A stretch of 64,000 nt of DNA, from positions 310,001 to 374,000 of the forward strand of contig NZ_BTFW01000001.1 in assembly GCF_033242265.1 (NCBI RefSeq), written 5' to 3'. This document shows positions 8,517 to 16,093 of the stretch, piece by piece (the first letter of the stretch is position 1; each line of letters begins with the position of its first letter). The notes beneath the pieces are model-generated. The model saw only the letters and a list, made by a program, of their open reading frames with translations, ran no database searches and was not told the origin of the DNA. Made by a program: the position numbers and the translations under genes. The stretch is from Novosphingobium sp. IK01. Lineage in GTDB: Bacteria; Pseudomonadota; Alphaproteobacteria; Sphingomonadales; Sphingomonadaceae.

Positions 8517-8544
8517 TCCCCTTTTTGCCTGACAGGATACCCCG

Positions 8545-8847
8545 ATGACCGATACCCCCCAGCTCCGCACCGTCACGCTCGACACCCCGATCCAGCGCGG
8601 CGAACAGACCATCGAGACCGTTCAGATCCGCAAGCCCAGGGCGGGCGAGTTGCGCGGGCTGGCCCTGGTCGATCTGGGCCAGCTCAAGGTCGATGCGCTC
8701 GGCGTGCTGCTGCCGCGCATCACGCTGCCCCCGCTCAGCCCCGCCGAAGTGGCCAACATGGACCCGGCGGACCTCCTCGCCTGCGGCGCCGAGATCGGCA
8801 GTTTTTTGTTGCAGAAAGCGCGGCGCACGGATGCCCTCGCACAGTAG
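8545..8847 (+). CDS. E: tail assembly chaperone, P2 gpE-like (unshifted product)
   Basis: 100 residues from ATG 8545 to the TAG at 8845-8847, close to the size of P2 gpE. The sequence IRKPRAGELRGLALVDL is the typical E-family core. ACAGGATA lies upstream. This is the zero-frame product; a T TTT TTG heptamer at 8802-8808 allows a longer E+E' product. Chaperones of this kind coat the tape measure during tail assembly. Confidence 0.9.
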   Translation: MTDTPQLRTVTLDTPIQRGEQTIETVQIRKPRAGELRGLALVDLGQLKVDALGVLLPRITLPPLSPAEVANMDPADLLACGAEIGSFLLQKARRTDALAQ

Positions 8848-8987
8848 ACGATGCCATGGCCGACGTGGCGGTCGTCTTCCACTGGCCGCCCGCCGCCATG
8901 GAGGCGATGGCCCTGTCCGACCTGATGGGCTGGCGTGATCATGCCGCCCGTCGGTCTCGCTCCCCGGAAACCCGAACGAGACGCTGA
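8545..8987 (+). CDS. E': tail assembly chaperone E+E' by -1 frameshift
   Basis: Slipping back one base at T TTT TTG (8802-8808) joins the first 88 codons of E to 59 codons read from 8808 to the TGA at 8985-8987, giving 147 residues (P2 E+E' is about 142). The extension contains VDDAMADVAVVFHWPP and MALSDLMGWRDHAARR. It is recognisably the conserved E' domain, and no independent start for it is visible. Its stop shares a base with the tape-measure ATG. The frameshift is inferred from the heptamer, the frame relation and the coding quality of the extension. Confidence 0.85.
8802..8808 (+). promoter_or_regulatory. -1 programmed frameshift slippery heptamer T TTT TTG
   Basis: The heptamer is in the X XXY YYZ phase relative to frame E (codons AGT TTT TTG). 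It is the same heptamer described for phage P2 E/E'. It lies 37 bases before the E stop. Confidence 0.85.
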
Positions 8988-11458
8988 TGGCCGACCGTAA
9001 CCTTCGCCTGCAAGTCATCCTCGAAGGGCTGGACAGGCTGACCAGCCCGCTCCGGTCGATCACCGGCGCCTCGGCCGCCGCGCGTCAGGATCTGGCGCGC
9101 ACGCACGAGCAGCTCAAGGCGCTCGATGCGCAGCAGCAGCAGGTGGGCCGCTACAAGGCCGCCGAGACCCGCTATGCGGACGACGCGCGCCAGTACGAGG
9201 CCTTGCAGACAAGGCTGGCCGCCCTGCGCCAGCAATTGGACGCGACCGAAGCCCCCACGAAGAAGCTGCGGGCCGAGTTCGAGAAAGTCGAGCGCCAGAC
9301 CGGCCAGACCGCACAGAGGCTGGAGCAGGGCGGGGCCGCGCTGCAAAAGCTGTCCGCCGGGCTGAGCGCCGCCGGGATCGACGTGCTCGACCTTGCCCGG
9401 CACGAGGAACGCCTTGCCACCCGGACGCAGGAGGCGAACGCCACCCTGCGCCAGCAGACCGCCCAGCTCGACAAGGTCAACGCCGCCCGCCGCGCGTCGG
9501 AGAAGATGGGCGAGATCAGCTCGAAGGCCACCGGCATGGGCCTCTCGGCCATCGCCGCCGGCACGGCCACCGCCGCGCCGCTGGTGGTGGCGACCAAACA
9601 GGCCATGACGCTCGAAAGCGCGATGGCCGATGTGCGCAAGGTCGTCAATTTCCCCATGCCCCAGGCCTTTGCCCAGATGTCCGACGACATTCTGGAGATG
9701 AGTACCCGCATCCCGATGTCGGCCGAGGGGATCGCCCAGATCGTGGCCGCCGCCGGGCGGGCCGCCGTGCCGCGCAAGGAATTGCTGGGCTTTGCCGAGG
9801 ATGCCGCCAAGATGGGCGTCGCCTTCGACAGCACCGCCGAAGAGGCCGGGACGACCATGGCCAAGTGGCGCACCGCCTTCGAACTGCCCCAGTCCGGCGT
9901 TGTCGCGCTGGCCGACCAGATCAACGCGCTGACCAACAGCTTTGGCGGAGATGTCGGCGCGGTGACTGACATGGTCACGCGGATCGGCCCGCTGGGCAAG
10001 GTCGGCGGGCTTGCCGCCTCGCAGATCGCGGCGATGAGTCAGGTCCTGTCGAGCGTGGGCGTGGAATCCGAAGTGGGTGCCACGGGCATCAAGGCTATGA
10101 TGCTGGCCCTCACCAAGGGCGCGGCGGCGACCAGATCGCAGCGCGATGCCTTCAAATCGCTCGGCCTCGATGCGCAGCAGGTCGCCAAGGATATGCAGCG
10201 CGACGCGGGCGGCACGATTACCGATGTGATGAAGCGCCTTCAGGCCCTGCCCAAGGAGGCACAGGCGGGCGCGCTGACCGACCTGTTCGGCTCGGAGAGC
10301 GTCGCGGCCATCGCCCCGATGCTCACCAGCCTCGATCAGTTGCAGGCCAACTTCGCGCTGGTGGGCGACAAGAGCCAATATGCCGGGTCGATGAATCAGG
10401 AATACCTGTCGGCGGTCTCCACCACGCAAGGGGCGACCGGCCTTGCCGCCAATGCGCTCTCGGGCCTCAACATCACCATGGGGCAGGCCCTGCTGCCCAC
10501 GGTGGTCGCCGTGTCGGAGAAAGTGACCGAGGCGGCCAATGTCATGCGCCACTGGGCGCAGGAGCACCCGGCGATGACCAAGGCGATCATGCTGTTTCTG
10601 GGGGTGGGGGCCGGGCTGCTGATCCTGCTGGGCGGGCTGGCGCTGGCCTTTGGGGCGCTGACGGCTGCTGCCGCGCCGCTGGGCATCGCGCTGGGGCCGC
10701 TGCTGCTGATCGTGGCGGGCATCGCCGCCCTCGCTGCCGCCGCCTATCTCGTCTACGACAACTGGGGGCCGATCAGCGCGTGGTTCGGCGGGATCTGGCA
10801 GGGCATCAGGGACATGGCCTCGGGCGCGCTGGCGTTTCTGGTCAATGCCTTCCTGACCTTCACGCCGCTCGGCCTGCTGGTTCAGGCCTTCGCGCCCGCG
10901 CTGGCCTATCTGCAATCGCTCAATTTTACCGAGATCGGGCGCAATCTCATTCAGGGGCTGATCAACGGGATCACCTCGATGCTCGGCGCGGTGGCGGCGA
11001 CGATCACGGGCGTTGGCAGTTCGCTGGTCACCCTGCTCAAGGCGAAGCTGGGCATTCATTCGCCCTCGCGGGTCTTTGCCGGGCTGGGCGGCTTTGTGAT
11101 GGCCGGGCTCGATCAGGGGCTGGCCGACAACACCGCCGGGCCGCTCCAGCGCATCGCCAGCCTGTCCGACGCGATGACCGCGGGCTTCCGCGCCGATGGC
11201 GGGGCCATGCTCGGGCGCATCGGTGATGCCTCGGGCCAGATTGCCAGCGCCGTGGCTCTCGGCGCGGCTGTGCCCGCCGCCGCGATGCCCGCGCCCGCAC
11301 CGGGGCCGGGCGCGCCCACCGCCAGTGCCGCCCCGGCCAGCTACACGATCACCATCAACGCCGGAACCGCCCCGGCGCCTGACATCGCCCGCGAAGTGCG
11401 CAAGGCCATCGAGGACATCGAGCGCGAGCGGCGCGGGCGCGGGTTTGGTGATGGATAA
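8987..11458 (+). CDS. T: tail tape measure protein, P2 gpT-like
   Basis: 823 residues against about 815 in P2. Residues 25-130 are a charged coiled coil (RTHEQLKALDAQQQQVG). Residues about 200-450 form the TP901-type tape-measure core (MTLESAMADVRKVVNFP; LPKEAQAGALTDLFGSES). Two to three hydrophobic spans follow around 528-590, and the C-terminus is Ala/Pro-rich. The protein sets tail length and is threaded into the tube. Its similarity in length to P2 gpT implies a tail of similar length. It starts within the E' stop. Confidence 0.9.
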   Translation: MADRNLRLQVILEGLDRLTSPLRSITGASAAARQDLARTHEQLKALDAQQQQVGRYKAAETRYADDARQYEALQTRLAALRQQLDATEAPTKKLRAEFEKVERQTGQTAQRLEQGGAALQKLSAGLSAAGIDVLDLARHEERLATRTQEANATLRQQTAQLDKVNAARRASEKMGEISSKATGMGLSAIAAGTATAAPLVVATKQAMTLESAMADVRKVVNFPMPQAFAQMSDDILEMSTRIPMSAEGIAQIVAAAGRAAVPRKELLGFAEDAAKMGVAFDSTAEEAGTTMAKWRTAFELPQSGVVALADQINALTNSFGGDVGAVTDMVTRIGPLGKVGGLAASQIAAMSQVLSSVGVESEVGATGIKAMMLALTKGAAATRSQRDAFKSLGLDAQQVAKDMQRDAGGTITDVMKRLQALPKEAQAGALTDLFGSESVAAIAPMLTSLDQLQANFALVGDKSQYAGSMNQEYLSAVSTTQGATGLAANALSGLNITMGQALLPTVVAVSEKVTEAANVMRHWAQEHPAMTKAIMLFLGVGAGLLILLGGLALAFGALTAAAAPLGIALGPLLLIVAGIAALAAAAYLVYDNWGPISAWFGGIWQGIRDMASGALAFLVNAFLTFTPLGLLVQAFAPALAYLQSLNFTEIGRNLIQGLINGITSMLGAVAATITGVGSSLVTLLKAKLGIHSPSRVFAGLGGFVMAGLDQGLADNTAGPLQRIASLSDAMTAGFRADGGAMLGRIGDASGQIASAVALGAAVPAAAMPAPAPGPGAPTASAAPASYTITINAGTAPAPDIAREVRKAIEDIERERRGRGFGDG

Positions 11459-11470
11459 GGAGGCCCCGCG

Positions 11471-11884
11471 ATGCACCTGATGGCCCTTGGCCTGTTCCTC
11501 TTCCAGATCCCCACGCTCGCCCACGACGAATTGCAGCGCAAGACCGACTGGCGCTTTGCCCGCTCGGCCCGCGTGGGCGCGCGCGATGCTGTGCAGTTTC
11601 TGGGGGCAGGGGACGAGAAAATCAGCCTTTCGGGCTCGGTCTATGCCGAGATCACCGATGGCCGCGTCTCGCTCGACCAGTTGCGCGAAATGGCCGATCA
11701 GGGCGAGGCGCTGCCCCTGCTCGATGGCAGCGGGCTGGTCTTCGGCAGCTTCGTGATCGAGGCGATCGACGAGCGCCACGCCGGGCTCATGGCTGATGGC
11801 CGCCCGCTGCGGATCGACTTTGCCATCGACCTTCTGCGGGTCGACGATCCCGCCGGGGCTTACCTCGCACAGAGCATGGCATGA
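11471..11884 (+). CDS. U: phage tail protein, P2 gpU-like
   Basis: 137 residues with a strong TAAGGAGG ribosome-binding site. LFLFQIPTLAHDELQR and WRFARSARVGARDAVQFLG are the typical gpU N-terminal region. The family terminates or caps the tail. The stop overlaps the D start (ATGA). In P2 a small LysM gene X lies between U and D; no such gene is present here. Confidence 0.88.
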   Translation: MHLMALGLFLFQIPTLAHDELQRKTDWRFARSARVGARDAVQFLGAGDEKISLSGSVYAEITDGRVSLDQLREMADQGEALPLLDGSGLVFGSFVIEAIDERHAGLMADGRPLRIDFAIDLLRVDDPAGAYLAQSMA

Positions 11885-12891
11885 CCCACGCCCTCACCAA
11901 TATCCCCGACTGGCGCGTCACCCTCGACGGCACCGACCTGACCGAGCGCATGCGCCCGCGCCTGGTCTCGCTGACCATCTCGGAAAAACGCGGGGACGAG
12001 GCCGACCAGCTCGACATCGTGCTCGACGATGCCGATGGCCTGCTGGCGATCCCGCCCGAGGGCGCGCGCCTGCTGGTCATGCTGGGGTGGAAGCAGGGGC
12101 GCGACGTGGCCCCCGGCCTCGTCCACAAGGGCAGCTTCAAGGTCGACGAGGTGAACCACAGCGGCCCGCCCGACCAGATCCGCATCCGCGCGCGCGCCGC
12201 CGATTTTACCAGCGCGATCCGCAACCGCCGCGAACAGAGCTGGGCGAACACCACGCTGGGCACCGTCTTGCAGGACATCGCCGGGCGCAACGCCCTGGCC
12301 TTGCGCATCGCGCCCGATCTGGCCGCCATCGCCTTGCCCGCGCTCCACCAGAGCCGCGAGAGCGACACCGCCTTTCTGCGCCGCCTCGGCCGCGAGAACG
12401 ACGCCGTCGCCACCATCAAGACCGGCACCCTGATCTTCGCGCGCAAGGGCGCGGGCACCACCAGCACGGGCCAGCCCCTGCCGACCCTCGCGCTCACCCG
12501 CCGCAGCGGCGATGGCCATTCATGGCAGCGCCAGACGCGCGACGGGCAGGCCGGTGTCACCGCCCACTGGCACGACCGCAAGGCCGCCCGCCACCGCGCC
12601 GTCACCATGGGCAAGGCCGAAGGCGCGAAAACCCTGCGCAAGACCTACCCCGACGAAGCCACCGCCCGCCGCGCCGCCACCGCCGAACACACCCGCCTCA
12701 AACGCGCGCCCGCCACCCTCGACATGCGCCTCGCCCTGGGCCGCCCAGACGCCATCCCCGAAGCCCGCGTCACCCTCACCGGCTTCAAGCCCGAGATCGA
12801 TGCCACCCCATGGCTGATCACCGAAGTAACCCACCGCCTCGACAATGCGGGCGGTTTCATCACCGAGTTGAAGATGGAAACGGCCGGGTAG
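11881..12891 (+). CDS. D: late control D protein / tail hub, P2 gpD-like
   Basis: 336 residues, somewhat shorter than P2 gpD (about 387). It starts LTNIPDWRVTLDGTDLTERM and contains VSLTISEKRGDEADQLDIVLDD and SFKVDEVNHSGPPDQIRIRA, the conserved hub core shared with T4 gp27. The hub sits beneath the spike V. It is the last gene of the tail operon; after it the gene direction reverses. Confidence 0.9.
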   Translation: MTHALTNIPDWRVTLDGTDLTERMRPRLVSLTISEKRGDEADQLDIVLDDADGLLAIPPEGARLLVMLGWKQGRDVAPGLVHKGSFKVDEVNHSGPPDQIRIRARAADFTSAIRNRREQSWANTTLGTVLQDIAGRNALALRIAPDLAAIALPALHQSRESDTAFLRRLGRENDAVATIKTGTLIFARKGAGTTSTGQPLPTLALTRRSGDGHSWQRQTRDGQAGVTAHWHDRKAARHRAVTMGKAEGAKTLRKTYPDEATARRAATAEHTRLKRAPATLDMRLALGRPDAIPEARVTLTGFKPEIDATPWLITEVTHRLDNAGGFITELKMETAG

Positions 12892-12926
12892 GGGGGAAAC
12901 GAGCCAATTTTGGTGGAAAGCGGACT

Positions 12927-13244
12927 TCAGCCAACTCGCTTGAGGCTGAAACCTTCGCGCGTCTCGTTCAGGATCGATGCCTCGTCGGCAATGCCTGAAG
13001 CTATCTCACGGGTCATCTGCTCGCCCGTTACGTTGATCTCCGTCCACGCCGGATGATGCTCTAACACGTTCCACAGTATGTTCAGGGGGGCGGAGACTGG
13101 ATTAAACACGGCGCTGTTCTGATCGATGTACATCGAGTGCCGTTCAAACCACGCGCGGTTTTCCGGCGAATCTACGATCCAAACTGCATCGCAGGGGCTG
13201 CCCGCGTAGGCAGGCTCGAAGACGACCAAGACGTTCATAGGCAT
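12927..13244 (-). CDS. hypothetical protein, prophage cargo
   Basis: 105 residues from ATG 13244 (ATG 13238 is also possible), with a weak GAGCGA upstream. It begins MNVLVVFEPAY and contains DAVWIVDSPENRAWFERH. The fold looks alpha/beta and acidic, and no family is recognised. It lies on the strand opposite the tail genes in the position where temperate phages carry accessory or lysogenic-conversion genes. The base composition (lower GC, more ordinary codons) differs from the tail module. Confidence 0.55.
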   Translation of the reverse strand: MPMNVLVVFEPAYAGSPCDAVWIVDSPENRAWFERHSMYIDQNSAVFNPVSAPLNILWNVLEHHPAWTEINVTGEQMTREIASGIADEASILNETREGFSLKRVG

Positions 13245-13367
13245 TTTCTATCGCTCGGGCGGATGCCCGCAAGGGGGCGCGAGCCGCCCGTCTCGTTATG
13301 GTGGCTAACTGCCGTTAGGGGCGGCAGCACCCAGTTCACGAGCAGGTCTGCAGAAGCTTCCCTGTGG

Positions 13368-13700
13368 TTATTTCCACAGGCCAAGCCAAAACCCCAAGTC
13401 GATCACGAACACGGCAAAGAACAAGCTCATGGCTGAACCACAAGAGGCAATGGACATGGCAAACCAATATCCAAAGGGCCTTTCTTCCCTTGTGTAACGA
13501 TCACGTTTCAAAACAATGGTGCCGGTTTTGAACCCGCGCCATGTCGCACGTAGTATCACCAGGCACGCTGCGTTCGGCAGAATGAGCATCGTGGCTAACC
13601 GGGGAATTTGGTACACTACTGCGAGGATTGCCCACACGATGACACACAGGGGAATTATGAGGAAATAGAGCACTCCCTCGCCACGCTCGAACTCGCTCAT
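13368..13700 (-). CDS. hypothetical membrane protein, prophage cargo
   Basis: 110 residues from ATG 13700; a GTG at 13718 would add six. Three hydrophobic segments are visible: about 9-30 (VLYFLIIPLCVIVWAILAV), 33-50, and 84-105 (ASCGSAMSLFFAVFVIDLG). It is a small integral membrane protein with a short charged loop (LKRDRYTREERPFG). No family is recognised. It may be paired with the soluble protein downstream on the same strand; the gap is about 123 bases. Confidence 0.55.
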   Translation of the reverse strand: MSEFERGEGVLYFLIIPLCVIVWAILAVVYQIPRLATMLILPNAACLVILRATWRGFKTGTIVLKRDRYTREERPFGYWFAMSIASCGSAMSLFFAVFVIDLGFWLGLWK

Positions 13701-14052
13701 CGGGTAAGCCACCCCCACACATCGAAAATGCTGTCGTGCCTCAACCGATAGTTACGGGCTACCGGACTCGTCCGCAATTGGGCGGAAGCTGCCGATATGC
13801 GCCACAGGGAAGAATGGCTGCCAATGCCCCATAGCCCACTATGCAGGCGGGAGATTTGTTTGGCTGGCCATGCTCGGGACCGAGTCTTCACAATGATTTA
13901 CGCTTTGGGAATTTTTTCCCTTTCCTACAGTCGCATATTGCGCCAGATAGAACATAATGTGAACGAATTGAGGTGAGATAGAGTGGGTGCGGCTGAGGTT
14001 CGGCTTATGCCTGGGTGTGCGTGTGGGTGTCCGGTTTGTAGTGTGGGGTGCG
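13701..14052. other. non-coding gap in lysogeny region
   Basis: 352 bases between the membrane protein start and the repressor stop, with lower GC than the flanks. GGGAA-TTTT-TTCCC near 13907-13921 is a small stem. The last 70 bases are strikingly G/T-rich on the + strand. No gene or RNA is recognised. Confidence 0.35.
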
Positions 14053-14604
14053 CTACGCTTGTGGCGATGCGTGATCGTTTGCGGGGGCTGCTGGAGGCCG
14101 AAATTCGGGCACAGTCGGGGCGTTTGCCGAAGGATCGGGGAGATAGGGGCCGATCCCTGCGAAGCCAGTTGGCAGCCATCGAGCTAGAATTTCAGCGGTT
14201 TCGGCTCGCGATGCACCCTCGGGAACCAAGGCCAGCAGGCTATGGAACATATCTCGCAGCGCACCTTCACTAGGAAGCACGGCTTGAATGGAAATGAACT
14301 GGAGCGGGGCTCTTGTCGCTTCGACAGCCTTGGCTTCCGGCTCGGCTTCCCCCTCGTTGAGGCCTGCCAGTTTCATCACTTCGGCCGGATCAACGCCTCT
14401 TTGGCTGAGAACCGCAGCGATTTTCCGGGTCAGGTCGAGCGGAAGCTCGCGCTTTTTGAAGCGCTTCGGGTCTTCGAAATACGCATAGCGGGAATGGCCG
14501 ATACCGAGTTCGTCAGCCATCCCACGGATCGTGAGGGCCGGAACGGCGGCTTTCCTGAGTTCTTTGAGGCGGGTGTTGATTGAGGCTGTCACTGCCCTAG
14601 CCAT
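14053..14604 (-). CDS. prophage repressor-like HTH protein
   Basis: 183 residues from ATG 14604. Residues 5-50 form a helix-turn-helix of the XRE type (INTRLKELRKAAVPALTIR; MADELGIGHSRYAYFED), and the remainder is a helical/Ala-Pro-rich C-terminal part. It is divergent from a Cro-like gene, and an inverted repeat lies 10-28 bases upstream of its own start. That is the arrangement of an autoregulated phage CI-type repressor. A GTG start five codons earlier falls inside the operator and is unlikely. No Shine-Dalgarno is visible, so it may be leaderless. Confidence 0.72.
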   Translation of the reverse strand: MARAVTASINTRLKELRKAAVPALTIRGMADELGIGHSRYAYFEDPKRFKKRELPLDLTRKIAAVLSQRGVDPAEVMKLAGLNEGEAEPEAKAVEATRAPLQFISIQAVLPSEGALRDMFHSLLALVPEGASRAETAEILARWLPTGFAGIGPYLPDPSANAPTVPEFRPPAAPANDHASPQA

Positions 14605-14613
14605 GCAAAAAAT

Positions 14614-14632
14614 TTGCACAATGTATGTGCAA
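14614..14632. promoter_or_regulatory. operator-like inverted repeat, lysogeny switch
   Basis: TTGCACA-ATGTA-TGTGCAA: 7-bp perfect arms, 5-base spacer, immediately upstream of the repressor start. The half-site TTGCACAA recurs at 14661-14668. Confidence 0.65.
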
Positions 14633-14645
14633 TTTAAAGCTTGCC

Positions 14646-14670
14646 CTTTGTGTTACTATTTTGCACAAAG
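14646..14670. promoter_or_regulatory. second operator-like repeat, Cro side
   Basis: CTTTGTG and CACAAAG form perfect 7-bp arms 11 bases apart, 6 bases before the Cro-like ATG at 14677. It shares the TTGCACAA half-site with the first operator, so the two probably bind the same regulators. Confidence 0.55.
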
Positions 14671-14676
14671 CTGTCC

Positions 14677-14961
14677 ATGGAACAGCTTTGCTCAATCTTC
14701 ACCCTGTTCGGCGGCATCCGCCCCATGGCGCGGGCGCTCGGCGAGAGCCCCAGCAAGGTCATGGCGTGGAAGCGCGCGGGGCATATTCCGGCGCAAACGC
14801 AGGCCAAAGTTCTGGAGAAGGGGCTGGCCCAAGGTCTCCCGCTCACCGCCGAACACGTCGTCTTTCCCCTTGGTCGCCCTGCGCCTGATGTAGCGAACGG
14901 GGGCAGTGCCGTCGTTTGCGATCAGCCCGGCAAAGCGCAACGCGCGAAGGTGGCGGCATGA
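14677..14961 (+). CDS. Cro-like / carph-isopro domain regulator
   Basis: 94 residues from ATG 14677. FGGIRPMARALGESPSKVMA followed by WKRAGHIPAQ is the pattern of small Cro/YdaS-like HTH proteins, with the recognition helix around SPSKVMAWKR. It is divergent from the repressor across two inverted repeats and heads the right-hand operon. That fits the antirepressor of a lysis-lysogeny switch. The TTG at 14641 lies inside the operator region and is not used. Confidence 0.72.
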   Translation: MEQLCSIFTLFGGIRPMARALGESPSKVMAWKRAGHIPAQTQAKVLEKGLAQGLPLTAEHVVFPLGRPAPDVANGGSAVVCDQPGKAQRAKVAA

Positions 14962-15449
14962 CCAAGCTGCGCACGCCGCTCTCGTTTTCGCGGGCCATCA
15001 CCACGATTGCCGCCGCCATCGGGTGGGAGGCTGCGGCCAAAGTCAGCGGGCGCTCGGTCCGCACCGTGCGCCACTGGAGCGAGAGCGACCGCCATGGCAC
15101 GCCCTCGCTCGATCAGGCGCTGGCGCTCGACCGTGCGTTCATCGCCGCCGGGGGCGATCATGGCCCGATCCTGTTCAGCTATGGCCTGCAACTCGATGTC
15201 GCGCTGGTCGATGCCGTGGCCTGCCGCACCGCGCTGGCCGAGGACATCGCCGCGACCACCCGCGAGACGGGCGACGCCATCAGCCATTGCATTCAGGCGC
15301 TGCATCCCGGCGCCACGCCCGCGCAGATCTATCGCGCGATTGCCGAGACCGAAGAAGCCGACGCGCTGTTTCCGCGCCTTCTCGGTCGGCTCAAAGCCCT
15401 TCTGCCCGGCACTGGGGCCGGACGCGAAGCCACTGGGGAAATGCGATAA
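14958..15449 (+). CDS. phage protein of unknown function, HTH-like N-terminus
   Basis: 163 residues, ATGA overlap with the Cro-like gene and TAATG overlap with the ogr-like gene, so it is part of one operon. Residues 20-50 (WEAAAKVSGRSVRTVRHWSE) read as a helix-turn-helix. The remainder is helical and Ala-rich with an acidic patch (AETEEADALF). The size and layout resemble CII-type or replication-control proteins, but I do not recognise a family. Confidence 0.6.
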   Translation: MTKLRTPLSFSRAITTIAAAIGWEAAAKVSGRSVRTVRHWSESDRHGTPSLDQALALDRAFIAAGGDHGPILFSYGLQLDVALVDAVACRTALAEDIAATTRETGDAISHCIQALHPGATPAQIYRAIAETEEADALFPRLLGRLKALLPGTGAGREATGEMR

Positions 15450-15754
15450 TGTCCGGGCGTCCTGTCCAACTTCCACACGTTTGCTGTCCGGCCTGCGGCG
15501 GGCGCGCCTTTGCCCGCTCGGTCGGCAAGAAAAGCCTCGTCTACCGCGAGGTCTACTATCACTGCCGCAACCCAGATGCTTGCGGGCACCAGTTCGTGGT
15601 GTCGATGGAGGCCATCCGCACGACCCGGCCCTCCCGCTTCCCCATGCCCCGGCACAAGCTGCCCCTGACCCAATGGCACAGCGCCGCCAACGACCGCGCC
15701 GCCAACGACGACGGCCCGCCCAGCGAACCGGGCACCGCCGCCATCACCCCCTGA
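15449..15754 (+). CDS. ogr: Ogr/Delta-type zinc-finger late activator
   Basis: 101 residues. CCPACGG and YHCRNPDACGHQF supply the four-cysteine zinc site in the Ogr/Delta spacing, with REVYYHC and FVVSMEAIRTTRPS matching the conserved core. In P2-like phages these proteins activate late (capsid/tail) promoters through RNA polymerase alpha. The C-terminal 40-residue Pro/Asn extension is longer than P2 Ogr (72 aa). Its presence shows that the tail genes belong to a P2-type late regulon. Confidence 0.85.
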   Translation: MSGRPVQLPHVCCPACGGRAFARSVGKKSLVYREVYYHCRNPDACGHQFVVSMEAIRTTRPSRFPMPRHKLPLTQWHSAANDRAANDDGPPSEPGTAAITP

Positions 15755-15877
15755 TCCGGCCCGAACATCAGGCCGCCCGCGCGGCCTGACACCCTCCCGC
15801 CTGCTCACCTCAGACCCGGCTCGCTTCCGGGCGTGCCCCCGCTTTGCCTTTTTCCGCCCCTTTCCCGGAGCATCCCC

Positions 15878-16051
15878 ATGCTGCCCACCCCATCCACCCC
15901 ATTCCGCGCCCCGCCTTCTGCCTTCGCCGCATGGTGGGGCTTCTGGCTGGCCCTGCCGCGTGCCGAGCGGACCGAGTTTTTCGTGTCCGTGGCGGCCCTG
16001 CCAGCCCTGTTCGCCCTCTTCGCCGCCTTGTGGATCATGCTGCCGGCATAA
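15878..16051 (+). CDS. small single-span membrane protein
   Basis: 57 residues from ATG 15878 with GGAG 7 bases upstream. A Pro-rich N-terminus is followed by one membrane span (about 37-55, VSVAALPALFALFAALWIML). The role is unknown; it sits between the late activator and the primase gene. Confidence 0.5.
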   Translation: MLPTPSTPFRAPPSAFAAWWGFWLALPRAERTEFFVSVAALPALFALFAALWIMLPA

Positions 16052-16093
16052 GCGCGCGCCGCGCCCGATCCCTCCAGAAAGACAAGAATTTCC

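Noticed and set aside
8939..11779. A 946-codon open frame on the reverse strand opposite the tape-measure gene
   Set aside because: It is the GC-rich shadow of the tape measure: Arg/Gly/His/Leu-rich, without motifs or ribosome-binding site. The forward gene has clear homology features.
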